Shown in pieces: positions 1 through 18,400 of a DNA stretch of 64,000 nt. This stretch comes from Echiichthys vipera (lineage: Eukaryota > Chordata > Actinopteri > Perciformes > Trachinidae): positions 22,308,562-22,372,561 of the forward strand of contig OY829662.1 of the NCBI GenBank assembly GCA_963691815.1, read 5' to 3'. The notes under the pieces were generated by a model. The model ran no database searches, had not been told where the DNA came from, and worked only from the letters and a program-made list of their open reading frames with translations. Positions within the stretch are counted from its first letter, which is position 1, and every line of letters begins with the position of its first letter. The position numbers and the translations under genes were made by a program.

Positions 1-2645
1 ATTTGGCCATATCGCCTGGCCATAGTACTGTGCGTCTGTGAAAGCTCAACTCCCTCCTCTCACTTCTCTTTTGGAGTGTGTTTCACAATCCAGTACTATT
101 ACAGAGTGAGTAAATGGTAGAATAGAGAATCAAACCACAACATGTATATGTTGTTGTACTTATTAATTACACTTTGGGATATTAATGCTCTCAAAATGCA
201 GGTTCAAATTACTTTCATCCATTTAAGCTAAAAAGCAGTGAAAGTATGTTAGAGTGAAAAAACACTGTCGTGTGTAGTTATGCAACATCAACAAAGCCAG
301 CACTGTGCTGACTGTGTTCTGGCAGGGCTGTCAGTGTGCTTACTTTTTAACTCAGCCACTTAAAACAGTAACACAAGCTAAGGCAGTGGAGCGTCAGTAT
401 CTGTGGGTTACCCTTAAATTAGCCTGAAAACACCTGGGGCTGCGGATGGAAAAACATTCTGCTCTCTCTGGGACACCAATTACTGGGATTAGTATGCGAT
501 CCACTCAGGTTTATTTTAGTTGTATGTTCCTTCTCACACGTCCAGTACATAATTGTTGTTTGCAGAAAAGCCACTATTTACTAGTACACAGGATATGAGG
601 TAACTGCCCTGAGACTACCTGTCTGAATGTTTAAGAAAGATAGATTGTAAATGTAAGAGCAGCTATGTTGGTGTCATAGAGTGCTGTTGGGATGAGATAC
701 TTTTGTAGGCTTACCTAGACAAAAATCTCTCTATTGGATTTTGATTATTACGGAAAATAAGATCTGTGGCAAACAAAACACATTTTCTTCAGCAAAATAA
801 TGTTCCCAAATTAACACCACTTTTATCATTTTTGAAGCGTAATGCAATTGGCAGAAGTAAAAAGCTAACGTTAAACGAACTACACCAAGGTCGCGCCACG
901 ACAACGTCATCACCACTTTCGTGTCCAGCATGATGGTGTCAGTTGTCTCATTTAGCCACTTGTTAGCAAACCCTTTTTTAAAGACATGTACCAGCTTCAA
1001 AATTCAAAAGTTGGGTGTTTACTGATGTATTTTATGTTGTATAAGGAAGTGTGAAAATCTCTTCTCAAAAAAATCTATTGACTTTGAGACAAGAGAACCG
1101 GAATGGCAAAAATGCTAAGTCACAGCATTTATTAATTTGCACCTTCCATGACAGATGTGTCAGTGGCTGTATACATATTACTCTGACCGGAGGATAGAAT
1201 CAAAAGGGATTAGATGCACCTGGTGTAGCTTCGCATTAGGCCCATGATGCTGTGATAGGATAACACAAAACATCATTTGATAGAATTAGGTTTTTATCTT
1301 TTGTAAGTGGTAGTTATGTAACTTGATTAACTAGATTACATGAGTGAATATCATAGCCTTAAATGTGTGCGCCTCACTTGTGTAAGATCTGTATTATGTA
1401 TTAGTATAAAGTACGTATTATGTATTATGTGTTATTGGATGTCTGAACCATTTGTATTATGTGACACTACCATGTGGCAGTGTGACGTGACCATGAGCTT
1501 TCTTCCATTATCACACGGCTTCAATTCTGCTCCCAGCACTACCGAACTATACCTTACAATTACATCACTCATAACATTTACCCAATCATTTCTAAGCCTG
1601 CTGATAGAATCATGGCTCTGGAACAAAATCAGCAAAGCATAACTGTAATTATGACAGCCACACCAAGTGTTGACAACCCTTTAATTTAACGACTGCTGCT
1701 ATGCCTTAGCCTGATGTCAGACACTATTGTCAACTGCTCTGTGGTGTGGGCGTATTCTAAGTTCTGACCCTGGACCCAGAAAAACTCATGCATCAATTGG
1801 AGGCTATTAGGGCGCACTCACACTGTCTGTCCGTACCGTGCCCCGTGCTTTAGGGTACTTTGTGCGTCTTGTCGACTGTTTTTGAATATTTTCATCTGAT
1901 CAAATCTGCAGCAAACACTCCATCTCCGCATCACACCAACGTGAACCTTTCGCCGCCATTGTTTTAAATGTCTGTGCATGGTCCCTCCTTCTTTTTTCTA
2001 TGTCCCAACAGGCGCACAGAAAATGAAGTCAGAACCGCAGTAGGCCTCGTGCTCGTGCTCGTGCTCGTGCTCGTACATGTGCAAACGTGCTTTACAAAAG
2101 CCCACCTCTCCCAAACGGACTGTGGCGGGCAAGTGTGTCGCAACTAGGCGCGGTACGGTTGCACTCACACTGGTCAAACGAACTAGACTTTAACCGTGAA
2201 ACATGCTTGGACACGGTACGGATGGACAGTGTTAGTGCGCCCTTAGAGATATGCAGTGTTTCCAAACCCACATAATTAACATTAACTTGACGTTTTTGTA
2301 AGAATCTTAGTATAAAGGCAGTTAGGTCAAGTCTAAGACGAGTCTGAGCCAAGACCATGGGGTCTCTGTTCCAATCTAAAGCCAAAATTATCTTCCGGTG
2401 GTCCTTTCCAGGGTCAGAATCATATGAGATTTTTTAGACCGAACACTGGTCTGGCTCTAGTCATGTGGATAGGTTACAACATGTAAATGTTGACATTTCA
2501 TATCCAAAAGGTCAAAAGTCAACTTCACTGTGACATCATTATGGTTTTGTCCATTATTCAACTCCCTAACTCAGGAACAGAAGGGGAAACACTTGGTCAG
2601 ATACTGAATTTTGTACTTTTTTTTTTTGTGTGTGACACTCTCCAG
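1..2645 (+). other. tmem184b: intron sequence of tmem184b (upstream exons lie outside the window)
   Basis: No coding exon could be recognised here. The first tmem184b exon in the window begins at 2646, in the middle of the protein, so the 5' exons and promoter lie to the left of base 1. The stretch is AT-rich and contains a Harbinger-like MITE (1810-2242), a short GTGCTC-type tandem repeat near 2048-2075, and a copy of a dispersed repeat near 2490-2625 that is also seen near 40150-40290. Short open frames on both strands show no recognisable domain. Confidence 0.6.
1810..2242. mobile_element. Harbinger-like MITE with terminal inverted repeats and TTA target duplication
   Basis: The left end begins GGGCGCACTCACACTGTC and the right end is its near-perfect reverse complement; about 37 bp can be paired. 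Both ends are flanked by TTA (1807-1809 and 2243-2245). A 3-bp TTA/TAA duplication next to G-rich termini is typical of PIF/Harbinger elements. No transposase frame is present, so this is a non-autonomous copy of 433 bp. The superfamily assignment is inference. Confidence 0.7.
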
Positions 2646-7366
<4,721 letters not shown>

Positions 7367-9084
7367 GACACAGAACACACACACACACTCACTTTACTCC
7401 TTTAGCCAAATTGAATTTGTATCAGCTATTTGAAACAAATCTAATCTTTTGTTGTTGCCTTTACATGAAAGATCAGATTCTGTTTTATTTTTATTTTTTT
7501 TACATTCAGACAACAATGAAAAGATCAGATTCATGTCAGACTTCTAGGACTGTGGGAAGGGATGGAGTTTTTACAAGGGAAGAGGGGTAATTGTGGGAGC
7601 GGGAAAAGAGGATGTTGAAATTGTTTCAGATATAGTCAGGGAGAAGAGAAGTCAATATGTTTAGACTTTAGATTTATTAACTGGTCAAGTTGTCATTTGT
7701 GTTGATGTCATAGAGGCCATTACTGACAGAAATACCACAGGTACAAATAACTGTGCCTGCATATAGTGTCCTTATGCTGCACTTTAAAACAACACCGCAA
7801 AAAAAGGACATGATATAAGGTGTATTCTAGAGCAAATAAGTGCCATCTTCCTCTCAAACACATGGTCTCCTTCATCTTTGTTTTATATTGATTCTCAATC
7901 TAAACTTCTCCTCACCCCTCTGCCATTTCTGCCGCTTACCGAAACATTGCCAAATGAAGGGAGTACCCTTTGAGACACACTGTCTTAAGATTTAGAATTA
8001 ATTTATAGACAAGCAAAACTAAGGAGTCTTTGAATTCCCAGGCTTCGTTTTAATATATAAGAATTAAATAACGTTTTTTATCTTTATTTTTTAAATGTTA
8101 TATGACCTTGAAAGTGTGACTCATTTAAAGAGTAGTTTGTTGGAAAATTGTTATTCCAGAAATGTTCTAAATATCCCATTTTTGTTTTCATTTTGTTGTG
8201 GGTTCATACGAACGTGTAATTGTATGACTGCAGCTGTTGACTTGGGCTCCTTTTGCAATGTTGTTGTTTGTGGAGCACTGAGGGAACAGCTGTAGGAGAG
8301 AGTTTAGCAGGTATTCAGACCAGATCAGGCGGTCCAGCAAAAACACAAGTCTTCCCATTCATTTTGAAGGGGGGTAGTTTGTTTAGTCTGCAGCCGCAGG
8401 GGAGTGCTGAGAAAAACGCAGCAGGCTGCAGTGAAAAGTCTCAACATACTCATGTTTTGGAGAAAAACAACCTGATGTCATTGGACTTTCACAGTCCTTT
8501 TGAGGTGTTGTGAGAGTCCCGTACAGTCAACAGTAAACATCTTGCCTCTGTCACTGCCACAAGAGAATTTTAAAAGAACTCAACACAAGAACTTAACTGC
8601 CTGGAAGTCTGCGTAACAGCTGACTGTTTCCTGCTACATGCTCCAGCACAGTCGCTCAATCCCTCCAACTGTTTTCCTTGTCTCTCTCCGTGACATTGAA
8701 GCTGCCTCTAAGTGCGGTCGGAAATGTGGAGATCATAACAAAGATCTGAGAGAAAACAATAACTGTGAAATATGAATTGCACTTGTGCTACATTAGGGGG
8801 TTAAAGAACCCAACAGGGCATCACGTAAATGGGCTATTTAAGTGACACTCCCACTGCCGGACAACCCTGTGTCAATGTTGGATCTGCCCGAGTGTGTCTG
8901 AATGCAGCTTTAGTGTGGGCAGGGAGACTGATGGAAGGACAACACCCACACTGATTACAGATTTCTGAAGAAGCAACACTTCCCTGCAAAGCTGGCCCAG
9001 CTGTGATGTGCATGTGAGTGTAATCCCGTAACTAAGGGCATTACATGTCGCACAGGTCAGGCCTACCTCTGCTGGTATTGTTTG

Positions 9085-9266
9085 TAGCGATGTCCAAATG
9101 AAGCTTCATGAACCATTAGTTGTTTTTGTTGACCCCACTAGATGGTGCTTTTTCTTTAAAGAAAGGGATTAAAAGAAGGGCATTTCAGTGTACTTCCCAC
9201 CCTTTGTTGAACAGAGAGCACTATCTAGTGGAAATGTGTTCATGAAGTTTCATTTGGACATCACTA
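9085..9266. mobile_element. hAT-like MITE within the tmem184b 3'UTR
   Basis: Inverted termini of about 28 bp pair TAGCGATGTCCAAATGAAGC with the complement of the right end at 9238-9266. The flanks ATTGTTTG (9077-9084) and ATTGTTAA (9267-9274) agree at six of eight positions, consistent with an eroded 8-bp duplication. The element is 182 bp, non-coding, and would fold into a hairpin in the mRNA. Confidence 0.65.
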
Positions 9267-10379
9267 ATTGTTAATTATGTCATTACTGTTGAGTAGTCAG
9301 GACGTCGGTCATTACAGACAGACAAGGCCATGTAAAGATGTGTCAGGCTTTAAATGGGACTGAAAAACATCTGGAAATGAAATATATGGGCATTAAAAGT
9401 TGGTATACAAGATGCACAGAGTTTGTTCAGGGACACACTCAAACAGTGATGCATGTTCGAGGAAATCCTCAAGTGAGTGAAGCCTGCCTGTCGTCCTCCG
9501 TTTCCTATTAGTAGAGTGCATTGTTCATATGTTATGAACTGTTTAAAATGCGTTTAAGCGGGGGTCAGTGTAGAAGCTGCTTTTGGTCGTGATCGTAAAT
9601 GTTTGATGGCAAAGCACAGCAATATAAAAGCTGAGTAGCTCCTTTTGACAGGTGACATTCGACCCAATGTCGCCTCTAAATGTGCGATCATCGTTTTTGT
9701 TACGTTGAGTGCAGAGTTCCGAACAGAGTGACTGCAGGTAAACAAACAGTGAAGTCCTTGTAAGTAAAAACAAAAATGAACAGCCAGTACACAAGCATCT
9801 TCAGAAGAGCACAATCAACTTCCGAGAGAGAAAAGGGTACGCATTCAGCAGAATAATTCAAGTGTTGAAAAGCTGGTTTCCTGCGGTGACTGCTAAACTA
9901 TATCCCCACGCTCAGTTATTATAGCATCACTCCTGACTTTCCAGTGAACCTATAGGGCTTCAGTAAAAGACCAGCTTGAGTGAACTTGTTCTGTTGTTGT
10001 AACACTACGTTAGTATTTAATAAGTGACATTCACGGACTGACCAGTTAACAGCTTATGAAACTCAAGCATCCCAACTCAAAACACCGTCAAACACAACTA
10101 TAGGATTTAAAAGCTGGATATTGATCACAAAGCTGAATATAATAAAGCAGGAAATATATCAGAAAGGGAAGGAATGCTGTACATAGAGTTATAAACTAAG
10201 CACTGCGAAACATTCATGATGATGATGACAGTAGTGGCGTTGCTTGGTATAGTGCTTTAGTTTAATAGTTTTAATTTTCATATATTCTCCTGTTTTATTT
10301 CTGTTGTACACTTTTCAATTTGTATATCGGTACTATTATCTCTTGTTTTCATGCTATATTGGTTACTGTTGGTGTTGGA

Positions 10380-10385
10380 AATAAA
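10380..10385 (+). terminator. tmem184b: AATAAA poly(A) signal, tmem184b
   Basis: AATAAA occurs in the context GGAAATAAAATAAAATAC after about 3 kb without coding sequence on the + strand. It is the most likely 3' end of tmem184b transcripts. The assignment is inferred. Confidence 0.5.
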
Positions 10386-10425
10386 ATAAAATACAAATGC
10401 AAATTTCTGCCAGGTTTTTGTTCAA

Positions 10426-11455
10426 GTCAGTTTATAGACACCATCATAACAATATGTAATATTTGGTGACATTGCAAAATGATTCTACTTTTATTGAACA
10501 CACTTCAGAGACAGCTAGAGGCATCCACGTAATAGAAATACCTACCGAACTATTCCGTCCAATGAATACAAAAATAGGGGGAGCCATCATGCTCAAAAAA
10601 TGTAAAATATAAGTTCTCCCTTTTGGTTTTGCTCTCGATTGAAGACAGGGCAGATCATTTACCAATAAAAGAAAAAAAAGATCCTGCAAGTCATTATTAT
10701 ACGATACTTTGTTGAAATAATGACGTAGCATCTCAAAATAATGAGTCTGTATCTCAAAATAACTATGACTCAAAAAATACCACTGTCTCAAATTAATGAC
10801 TATACCTTAAAATAATGACTATATCTTGAAATAATTACTATATCTCAAATGAATGACTATATCTTGGACATATAACGTTATAGTTTCTCATTATTTGCGA
10901 TGCTACGTTATTATTTTGCAAACCTTTCTTATTTATTATTTTTAGGATACTAAGTCCTTTTATTCCATCACACAGAAATGGCAGAAATGGGCTTCCATAA
11001 ATGTACAGAGCAGAGGGCAGCTGTACGAAACCTAGATAAGGGATTAAGTCTGGATATTCCAGTTACCCTGGTTTACTTTATCCATGATCCGGTTGCACCG
11101 AAGCACAGGCAGCTGAGTTACCATGGAGACTGATTCTGTGCTGTTAGCCTGCTGACAGTCAGGCTTGATTTATCCTGCTGCTTCATCGGTTCACTCAGCT
11201 GTCACTGCGATCACAGCTCAAACGGGTTTCACAATTATTCCTTGATCATTTCGCCTAATTCAATTTTTATTAGCCACGGCAGTACCAAGGATACATAGTT
11301 TGTGTGCGTGTGTGTATACACACACAGCCTGTTAATTAGTTGTTTCTATTATGTGGATGCCTCTAGCTGTCTCTGAAGTTTGTTCAATTAAAGCAGAATC
11401 ATTTTGAAATGTCACAAAATATGACATGTTGTTGTGATGGTATCTATAAACTGAC
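10426..11455. mobile_element. 1.03-kb element with about 114-bp terminal inverted repeats
   Basis: Bases 10426-10539 reappear in reverse complement at 11343-11455 with only a few mismatches; the outer ends are GTCAGTTTATAGA. The interior includes a degenerate tandem array (10740-10870) built on CTCAAAATAATGACTATA-like units. No transposase frame was recognised. No confident target duplication is visible, so the superfamily is unassigned. Confidence 0.7.
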
Positions 11456-12487
11456 ACACACACAGACAGTATAACGTGTCTGAATATTTGGACTTGTATT
11501 TGATGCTTTGCTTTGGAAATATTGTCTTTCTCTAACATGTACATGCCAATAAAGCACATGTTGAGATGAATAGAATTGAGAGACAGACCGACATAGTGGC
11601 ACAGTGTTGCAACTGGCGTGTCTTTCAGAGCAATATTAGATCCCACTGCTCTTTTAAGGGTAACGTGTTCACCTGTTCATTTATGAAAATGACGTGACAC
11701 AAATGACAGGTGTGCATTTCTCAACACTTGCGCGTTCAGCCAGCCTGATATTGCCCGTCAGCCCTTTGCTTGTTGTTTAATAACAGCGGCCGACTCTCCA
11801 GGCTTCACCTTCTCATAAGTTCGCATTGGATCTTGCTGTTTGGGCGCAGAGGAGACCGCGGCACTGTGCTCGACCCCGCGGTCTTCCTTTTACAGAATGA
11901 CTCACACCTGGCTTGACATAGACGCCGCTTCTCATCCAGGCTTGGTGTACGTGCAGGCCATTAAGCCCGGACGATCGAGTGATCAGACCAGCCTGGTTCA
12001 AGCCTGGCTTTTTCATTCATCCCGGATGTCTGCAGCTGACCAAAACAATGCAAATAGAAAAGGACTTGGTTCATCAGGACGTCAATCATACGTGGGGGCG
12101 GGGCTTCCCATGCAGCCAGCCAGTCACAGTGGATCCCGCCTCTGCTGTGTGCGCCATGCTAACAACAACAACAACATAACAGTAACAGTGCAGCTGGCTG
12201 TGCCTTGTTATTTTGTCAGTTGACATTTCTGTGGTATCTTACTTTTCACCATCCATTAAGAAAGAGTCAATTTCTTCACCCAGTGAGCGTTAAGCTAACG
12301 TTAGCATTTGGCTGAAGTAGAGGACGCGGCGTAACGTTAATAACATAACGGCGGTTTTCAAGGCCCGGAACGGTAACGATAAGCGGAAGCCAGGTAACCT
12401 GTCTGAGAAAGGCGTCCACTGAGCTAACGGTCGGGGCAACATTAAGTAAACGTGTCCACCTGTCATAGAAGAGCGTGTGTCCTCAAC
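11456..12487 (+). promoter_or_regulatory. ddx17: putative ddx17 promoter and 5'UTR region
   Basis: No coding sequence is seen. The region becomes CpG-richer toward the ddx17 start. It contains a GC box (GGGGGCGGGGC, 12094-12104) next to a GACGTCAATCAT stretch resembling a CRE/CCAAT arrangement, and a CG-rich segment at 12290-12480. Promoter function is inferred from position and composition; the transcription start is not determined. Confidence 0.45.
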
Positions 12488-15400
12488 ATGAGAGGCTCGC
12501 ACGGAGACAGAGCTCGAGACCGTGGCCGTGACAGAGGGTGAGCAGCTTATTTCAACAGGTCAACACAGTCAAGCAACGTGAACGGTTGTGTGTGAGGCAG
12601 TTGTCATGAAAGGCCTTTGCTGCGTTTGTTGCGTTCAACAGCGGTAAAAGGAATGTTCTAGTCCAGGCAGAGGCGAGTCTAGAGTGTGTTTGGGCCCTGG
12701 GCAAAAATTAACAGGGGCCCCCGAACCAGCGTTCAATTCAATTTTATTTATAGTGCCAAATCATAACAAAAGTTATCTCAGGACACTTTACAAACTAGGT
12801 AAAGACCGTTCATCACCATTATGCAATAAATAACCTGACGCCAACAAAAAAAATGTTAAATGTTAACATTTTTATTTTTAAAAAGCACATTTTAGCTTTT
12901 GTGAAAGTTAGTTATAATCCAAATGTGAATACAAACATTTAAAAAATTGTAATTCAAACATTTATATGAAGAACAATAAAAACTTGGGTGGTGTCACGTG
13001 GGCCCCCCTTAGGGAGGTCAGGTCTCCTACTGTCATTGCAACCTTTGGGCATTGTCACTCCTGAAGTTCACAGTTTGTCACCCTTGGAGGCCCCCAATTG
13101 CCCATGGGGCCCTGAGCAGTTGCCTGCCTTGTCTGCTGACAAGCGGCACCTCAGCCCAAGGCAATGCCATAAAGCTAGTAACACACAATGTGTCTATTCC
13201 TGCTGCAGCAGCCCCCGTTTCAGCTCCAGCAGAAGCGGCCAACCTTCAGGAAGAAAGTTTGGGAACCCCGGGGACCGGTTACGAAAGAAGAGATGGGACC
13301 TGGATGAGCTTCCCAAATTTGAGAAGAACTTTTATACCGAACATTCGGAAGTGCAGCGAATGAGCCAGGTATCCCAAAAAATATAGCAATATTTTATCTT
13401 CTGATGCATCTCCCTAATGTAAACTTTTGTTTTGGGCATGGAGAGAGTGGCTCTATTGTAATAAAATGTAGTAAAAATGCTCTACAGGTGCTTAGTCTGT
13501 TGGTTGTGGTCTTGTGCTTTCAGTATGATGTTGAGGAGTATAGCAGAAAGAAAGAAATCACTGTTCGAGGCTCCGGCTGCCCAAAACCCATCACCAGCTT
13601 CCAACAGGCACAGTTTCCTCGTAAGTACACACATACATGGATATCTAGACACTCATAACTGTGGAACTACACACTGACTACAACTACTAAACCAAAGCTG
13701 TTTATAAACAAATAAGCAGACTTTTTTTTTCTCCATCTAGAATACGTTTTGGATGTACTCATGCAGCAGAATTTCAAGGAGCCCACGGCCATCCAGGCCC
13801 AAGGTTTCCCTCTGGCCCTCAGCGGGAGAGACATGGTGGGCATAGCTCAGACTGGCTCTGGGAAGACCTTATCGGTGAGACACGTCTTCCTCTGTCAGTG
13901 CTTGCTAACATGAATGCATAACATACTGGTATATTGCACAGCTGCATGATTCACTGACATCTCCCTCTTTGTCATCAGTACCTCCTGCCTGCCATTGTGC
14001 ACATCAATCATCAGCCCTACTTGGAGCGTGGAGATGGACCCATTGTATGTGAAAGGGAATATATTAATTACTGAGTTGTCTGCTTTGGAATATCAGATCG
14101 TAAAAGCCATCTTTAGAGTGTCTAATACACTAAATGGTGGAATGTTATTATGACTTATACCGTATGTTTGCTGTGCAGTGCTTGGTTCTGGCCCCCACGA
14201 GAGAACTGGCGCAGCAGGTCCAGCAGGTGGCATACGACTACGGAAAGTCATCCCGCATTAAAAGCACTTGTGTATATGGGGGCGCTCCCAAGGGACCTCA
14301 AATCAGAGACCTGGAGAGAGGTTAGGAGTATTTACTGTTTAGAATAACACTCTTTCCCCCCACGCATTACCAACTATTAGGCGAAAAAGTGAGAGTTACA
14401 GAATTGTTTTTCATTGAAATCCAAAGTTTGATTTGTCCATGATATACTTAGTTTGTACGTTTTTTCCCCTAGGTGTTGAGATCTGCATTGCCACTCCAGG
14501 TCGTCTGATTGACTTCCTTGAGGCTGGAAAGACCAACCTGAGACGCTGCACATACTTGGTTCTGGATGAAGCTGACCGCATGCTGGATATGGGTTTTGAA
14601 CCACAGATTCGCAAGATTGTGGATCAGATCAGGGTAAACCTAACGCTTTTGCTTTTGTTTTTATAGGAAAAGTATTAGTGTTTGGGTTTCAGCAGCAGTG
14701 AAAATCCTGCTGTGTTATCTTATGTGTTATGTTATAATAAGGTTGCCAAAAGTATCAATACATAATACTTTTCAATACCACATGTTTCAAAAATGATATG
14801 ATATCCACATTGGATGTATCAAAAGTATTGAAGCTATTAAAAAAAGCAAGGGCCAGGAAAATCAACTGTGCTAGTTTGTGTCACGTGGCTTTTTCTGTAC
14901 ATTTCTGTATGTTCATTTGAGAAGAAATATCTATATCCTGATTTGTGTGCTAAGGACTTCTTGTTGAGGTATCAAAAGATGTATTTCTTAGAGGTATTTT
15001 GATACTAGTATTGTATCAAAGTTTAGAATTCTTTACGTTTGAGTATGTTTTTTGTCAGATGAAGCAGTCATTTTAGTGTCGGTCATTCCTTGTTTTTGTT
15101 TATTTGATGTGCTCTTTGCCCAGCCTGACAGACAGACATTAATGTGGAGCGCTACCTGGCCTAAAGAGGTCCGTCAGCTGGCAGAGGACTTTCTGAAAGA
15201 CTACGTCCAAATAAATGTTGGAGCCCTGGAACTCAGCGCCAACCACAACATCCTTCAGATAGTGGATGTCTGTATGGAGAGCGAGAAGGACAACAAGTAA
15301 GAGGCTGTGGCCACATCGCCGATCTTTCCTTTCCTGCTCTGGCTTATTACAGTTAGTTTAGTTTGAATTGTTTGCGGTCCTTTTCCTTTGCATTCCTCGC

Positions 15401-18400
15401 TTTATCTGTCTTACTTCTTACTCTTTTCATGTTGACTGCATCTATTTCCCATCCCTTTTTAATCCTTAATTTTACGACCATTGCCTTTTTCGAAGTGATA
15501 AGTGACAACATATACATATATTATACATATATACATGTATAACTTGTAAATATCTAGTCATTTTTGTTTGTCTTCTTTCCTCAGGTTGCTTCAGCTGATG
15601 GAGGAGATCATGGCTGAGAAAGAGAACAAAACCATCATCTTCGTGGAGACCAAGAAGCGTTGTGACGATCTCACACGCAGGATGAGACGTGATGGGTGAG
15701 TATGTATGGTTTGATAGGTTTCTGTGCCATTTTTATCTTGCATGATCTCATGCATGGCCATGTTTATCATGTTTCGTATCTGACCCAGTTGTGGGAAGAG
15801 AAAGTCATGCATTTTCCTTATAGGGATTAAGAATATAAAATCTTGGTGATATTAACTGGTTAAATGCTCATTTATGTGACAGCTTGTTTGTCTCTCTTCT
15901 AGGTGGCCAGCAATGTGTATTCACGGCGACAAGAGCCAGCCAGAGAGAGACTGGGTGTTAACAGGTTCATCTAAAACCGACATTAGAACAGCGACTTCTG
16001 TTGTTTCCTTTCCTTCTCTCATGTTTTCACTGTGGTGATGATGTTCAGCTTCCGATCATCTTTTCTTTGTGTCATGTTGCAGAGTTCCGTAGCGGCAAAG
16101 CTCCCATCCTCATTGCTACTGACGTGGCCTCACGTGGTTTGGGTACGTCCTGTGTGCTCGAGCGCAAAGCAAATCTTTTCCTCACTATGACCACACACGG
16201 TTGATATACATACAAGATTTTAATTACATTTCATTTTTTTAATGTAGAAAAACAGTGGTCATTACATAATGATCAGACTCTCCACTGCATGTTTATTTAC
16301 AATAGATTTCTGATCAAGACAACCCCACACACATTTGTTTTTCCTCCAAAGAACATGTGATGCTTCTCAGATAAAATGTGTATCTGAGAAGTATATCATA
16401 TTTGAAGCAGGGTTTCCTGCCAAGATTGACTTTACTCTGTTAAATAACACAGAAAAACACTGAATATAGGAATCATGTTGAATAAAGTGTGAACATGTAA
16501 GGGGGGGCGCTAGTGAAGCAGCCCCTTACAAGATGGCAATCAACCTTTAACCTAATTCTATGTTCATTTGTTTTCTTTTCATTATTTTTTTCTTTGTTTT
16601 TTTGTTTCCAAGTCTCTCCTCCGGCAACTAGAAGCACACAGGCCCTCTGGAGCCTGCAGCCGGACCTAGGCATGACAAATCGAAAGCTGACTTGGGGAGA
16701 GAGACGGCCTGATTAATCAGTCCCAGACACAGCCATCTCTGCTGAAATCCTAGAACAGAGCCCTCAATCTAAAGTCCCCCCCCTTCCAGGACACTGGCTG
16801 CCTGGGCGACAGAAAGAGGGGGGGCGAACGCGGGGTGCTGCTGGGCTTCCAAATTTGATCCAAAGGTCGGGGGCGGCTGTCAGGTGAGAGGGCGAAGAGG
16901 GGGGTATGGAGGAGGGTGGGCTCCCCTCAGCCATGCCATCATCACAGTGACGCACCACACCATTTTCTGATTAAATTAACTCAGAGACTTTTTAAGAAAA
17001 GTTTCCAATATTATTCTAATGGGATATGGATAAGAAAACCCTATTTGTGGACAGTCCTTGAGGAGATGCATTTCTATTCCCAATAACACACTTTAAACAG
17101 CAAAATTAGTTTTACGTCAATTGATCCTGCAGATCAGTTTGATAGATCATACTTAAGTTTTGTGAAGCCGAGATACAGTGGTGCGTTACAAGAAGACAGA
17201 CAAAGAGACAACTGCCAGGAAGTGAGGGAGGAAAGCAGCCAAAGCCGGGCATGGACGGCTATGTTGGAGGCTCCCCTCTGAACTGCCCCCTGATGCCAGC
17301 CCCTGACACCCCCCACCACTGGCTGTGCCGGCCGGCCTCTCCCTCTGCGGACGTCATGTCTGGTCCTGGCTGGCAGGAGTCCTGGCCTGGAGGAGCCACC
17401 TCTCTATAATCGATTTCCCTGCCTTTCACTTCTCTTCCTTTCTGTCCTTTCCTTCACTCAGTCTCTCTCATCTCTTATTTGTCCTGCTGTTCCTACTTGG
17501 TTGTCACTTCTTTCCCTCTGCTAATTTCTTCGATCCCTCTCATTTATCTCTCTTCTCTTACTTTTCCCCCCACCCTTACCCCTTTGACCTTCTATCCGGG
17601 TCTTCTGTTATCTTCTTATTTTCTTTAAACCATTGCTGAACCCTGTCCTTTTTGTCCCTTTGCCCCCTATCTCCAAATCTACTGTGTCCTGCTTTCAACC
17701 CCCCTTTGTCTTTAACACTTAGGAAGTTGTTTCTTTGTATCCATCATACCAGACCACCTGTCCAGTCTGAAAAAAACTCACCTGCTCTTGATGACGTGCT
17801 AAATCCTTCCATAAGGACTAGCAAAATCGGTCAGGACTTAAGTTCCCTGGCAGAGCCCACCCTCAGATTACAGAAAACATCCACATGGCCTCCCCTTAGT
17901 GTCTGTTTCTTGTTACTAAACTTGAAAAGCTGAGCTCGTTGCTATCGCTGCCATTGGAAGTGACCTTGGTCTTGACATCATAACAGCATCAGTTTCAATG
18001 TGTTTATATGTAGATTATGTCACAGACATATTGAACTCAACACTTCCTGATTCGTTTCTGTGGGCAGAACCTCAACCTTCTCTGTCTAAAACAAATCTTA
18101 CTCGATTCTTTATTGTCATTATCATAGGAAAAACTCAATGTAACTCAATGTCGGTAGCGAGCCGAAGAAGTATCAGGGAGGTAGCCGCCAAGCCCTGCTC
18201 ATGCAAGATGAGTGGTTCAGCCGTAAGTCGTTCTTACAAGGGCTTAAGCTCCTTGAAGTTCACATGAAAGAATCCAGTAAAGGCCTCCCCTCCTCCATCA
18301 CCTCATGCTAGACACAGTGTAAACTCAGCAGTAATATCTGTAAGTCAAAAAAAGTCTGGAGGACATGAAAAGGCACAGATAAGACTAGAGTAGGACTGCT

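Larger units (their letters stand above)
7367..10400 (+). other. tmem184b: tmem184b 3' untranslated region (about 3 kb)
   Basis: After the stop codon there is no further coding exon and no other gene up to the poly(A) signal at 10380. The stretch is AT-rich, starts with a short ACAC run, and carries a hAT-like MITE at 9085-9266. The 3' end is inferred from the last strong AATAAA; shorter transcripts are possible. Confidence 0.55.
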
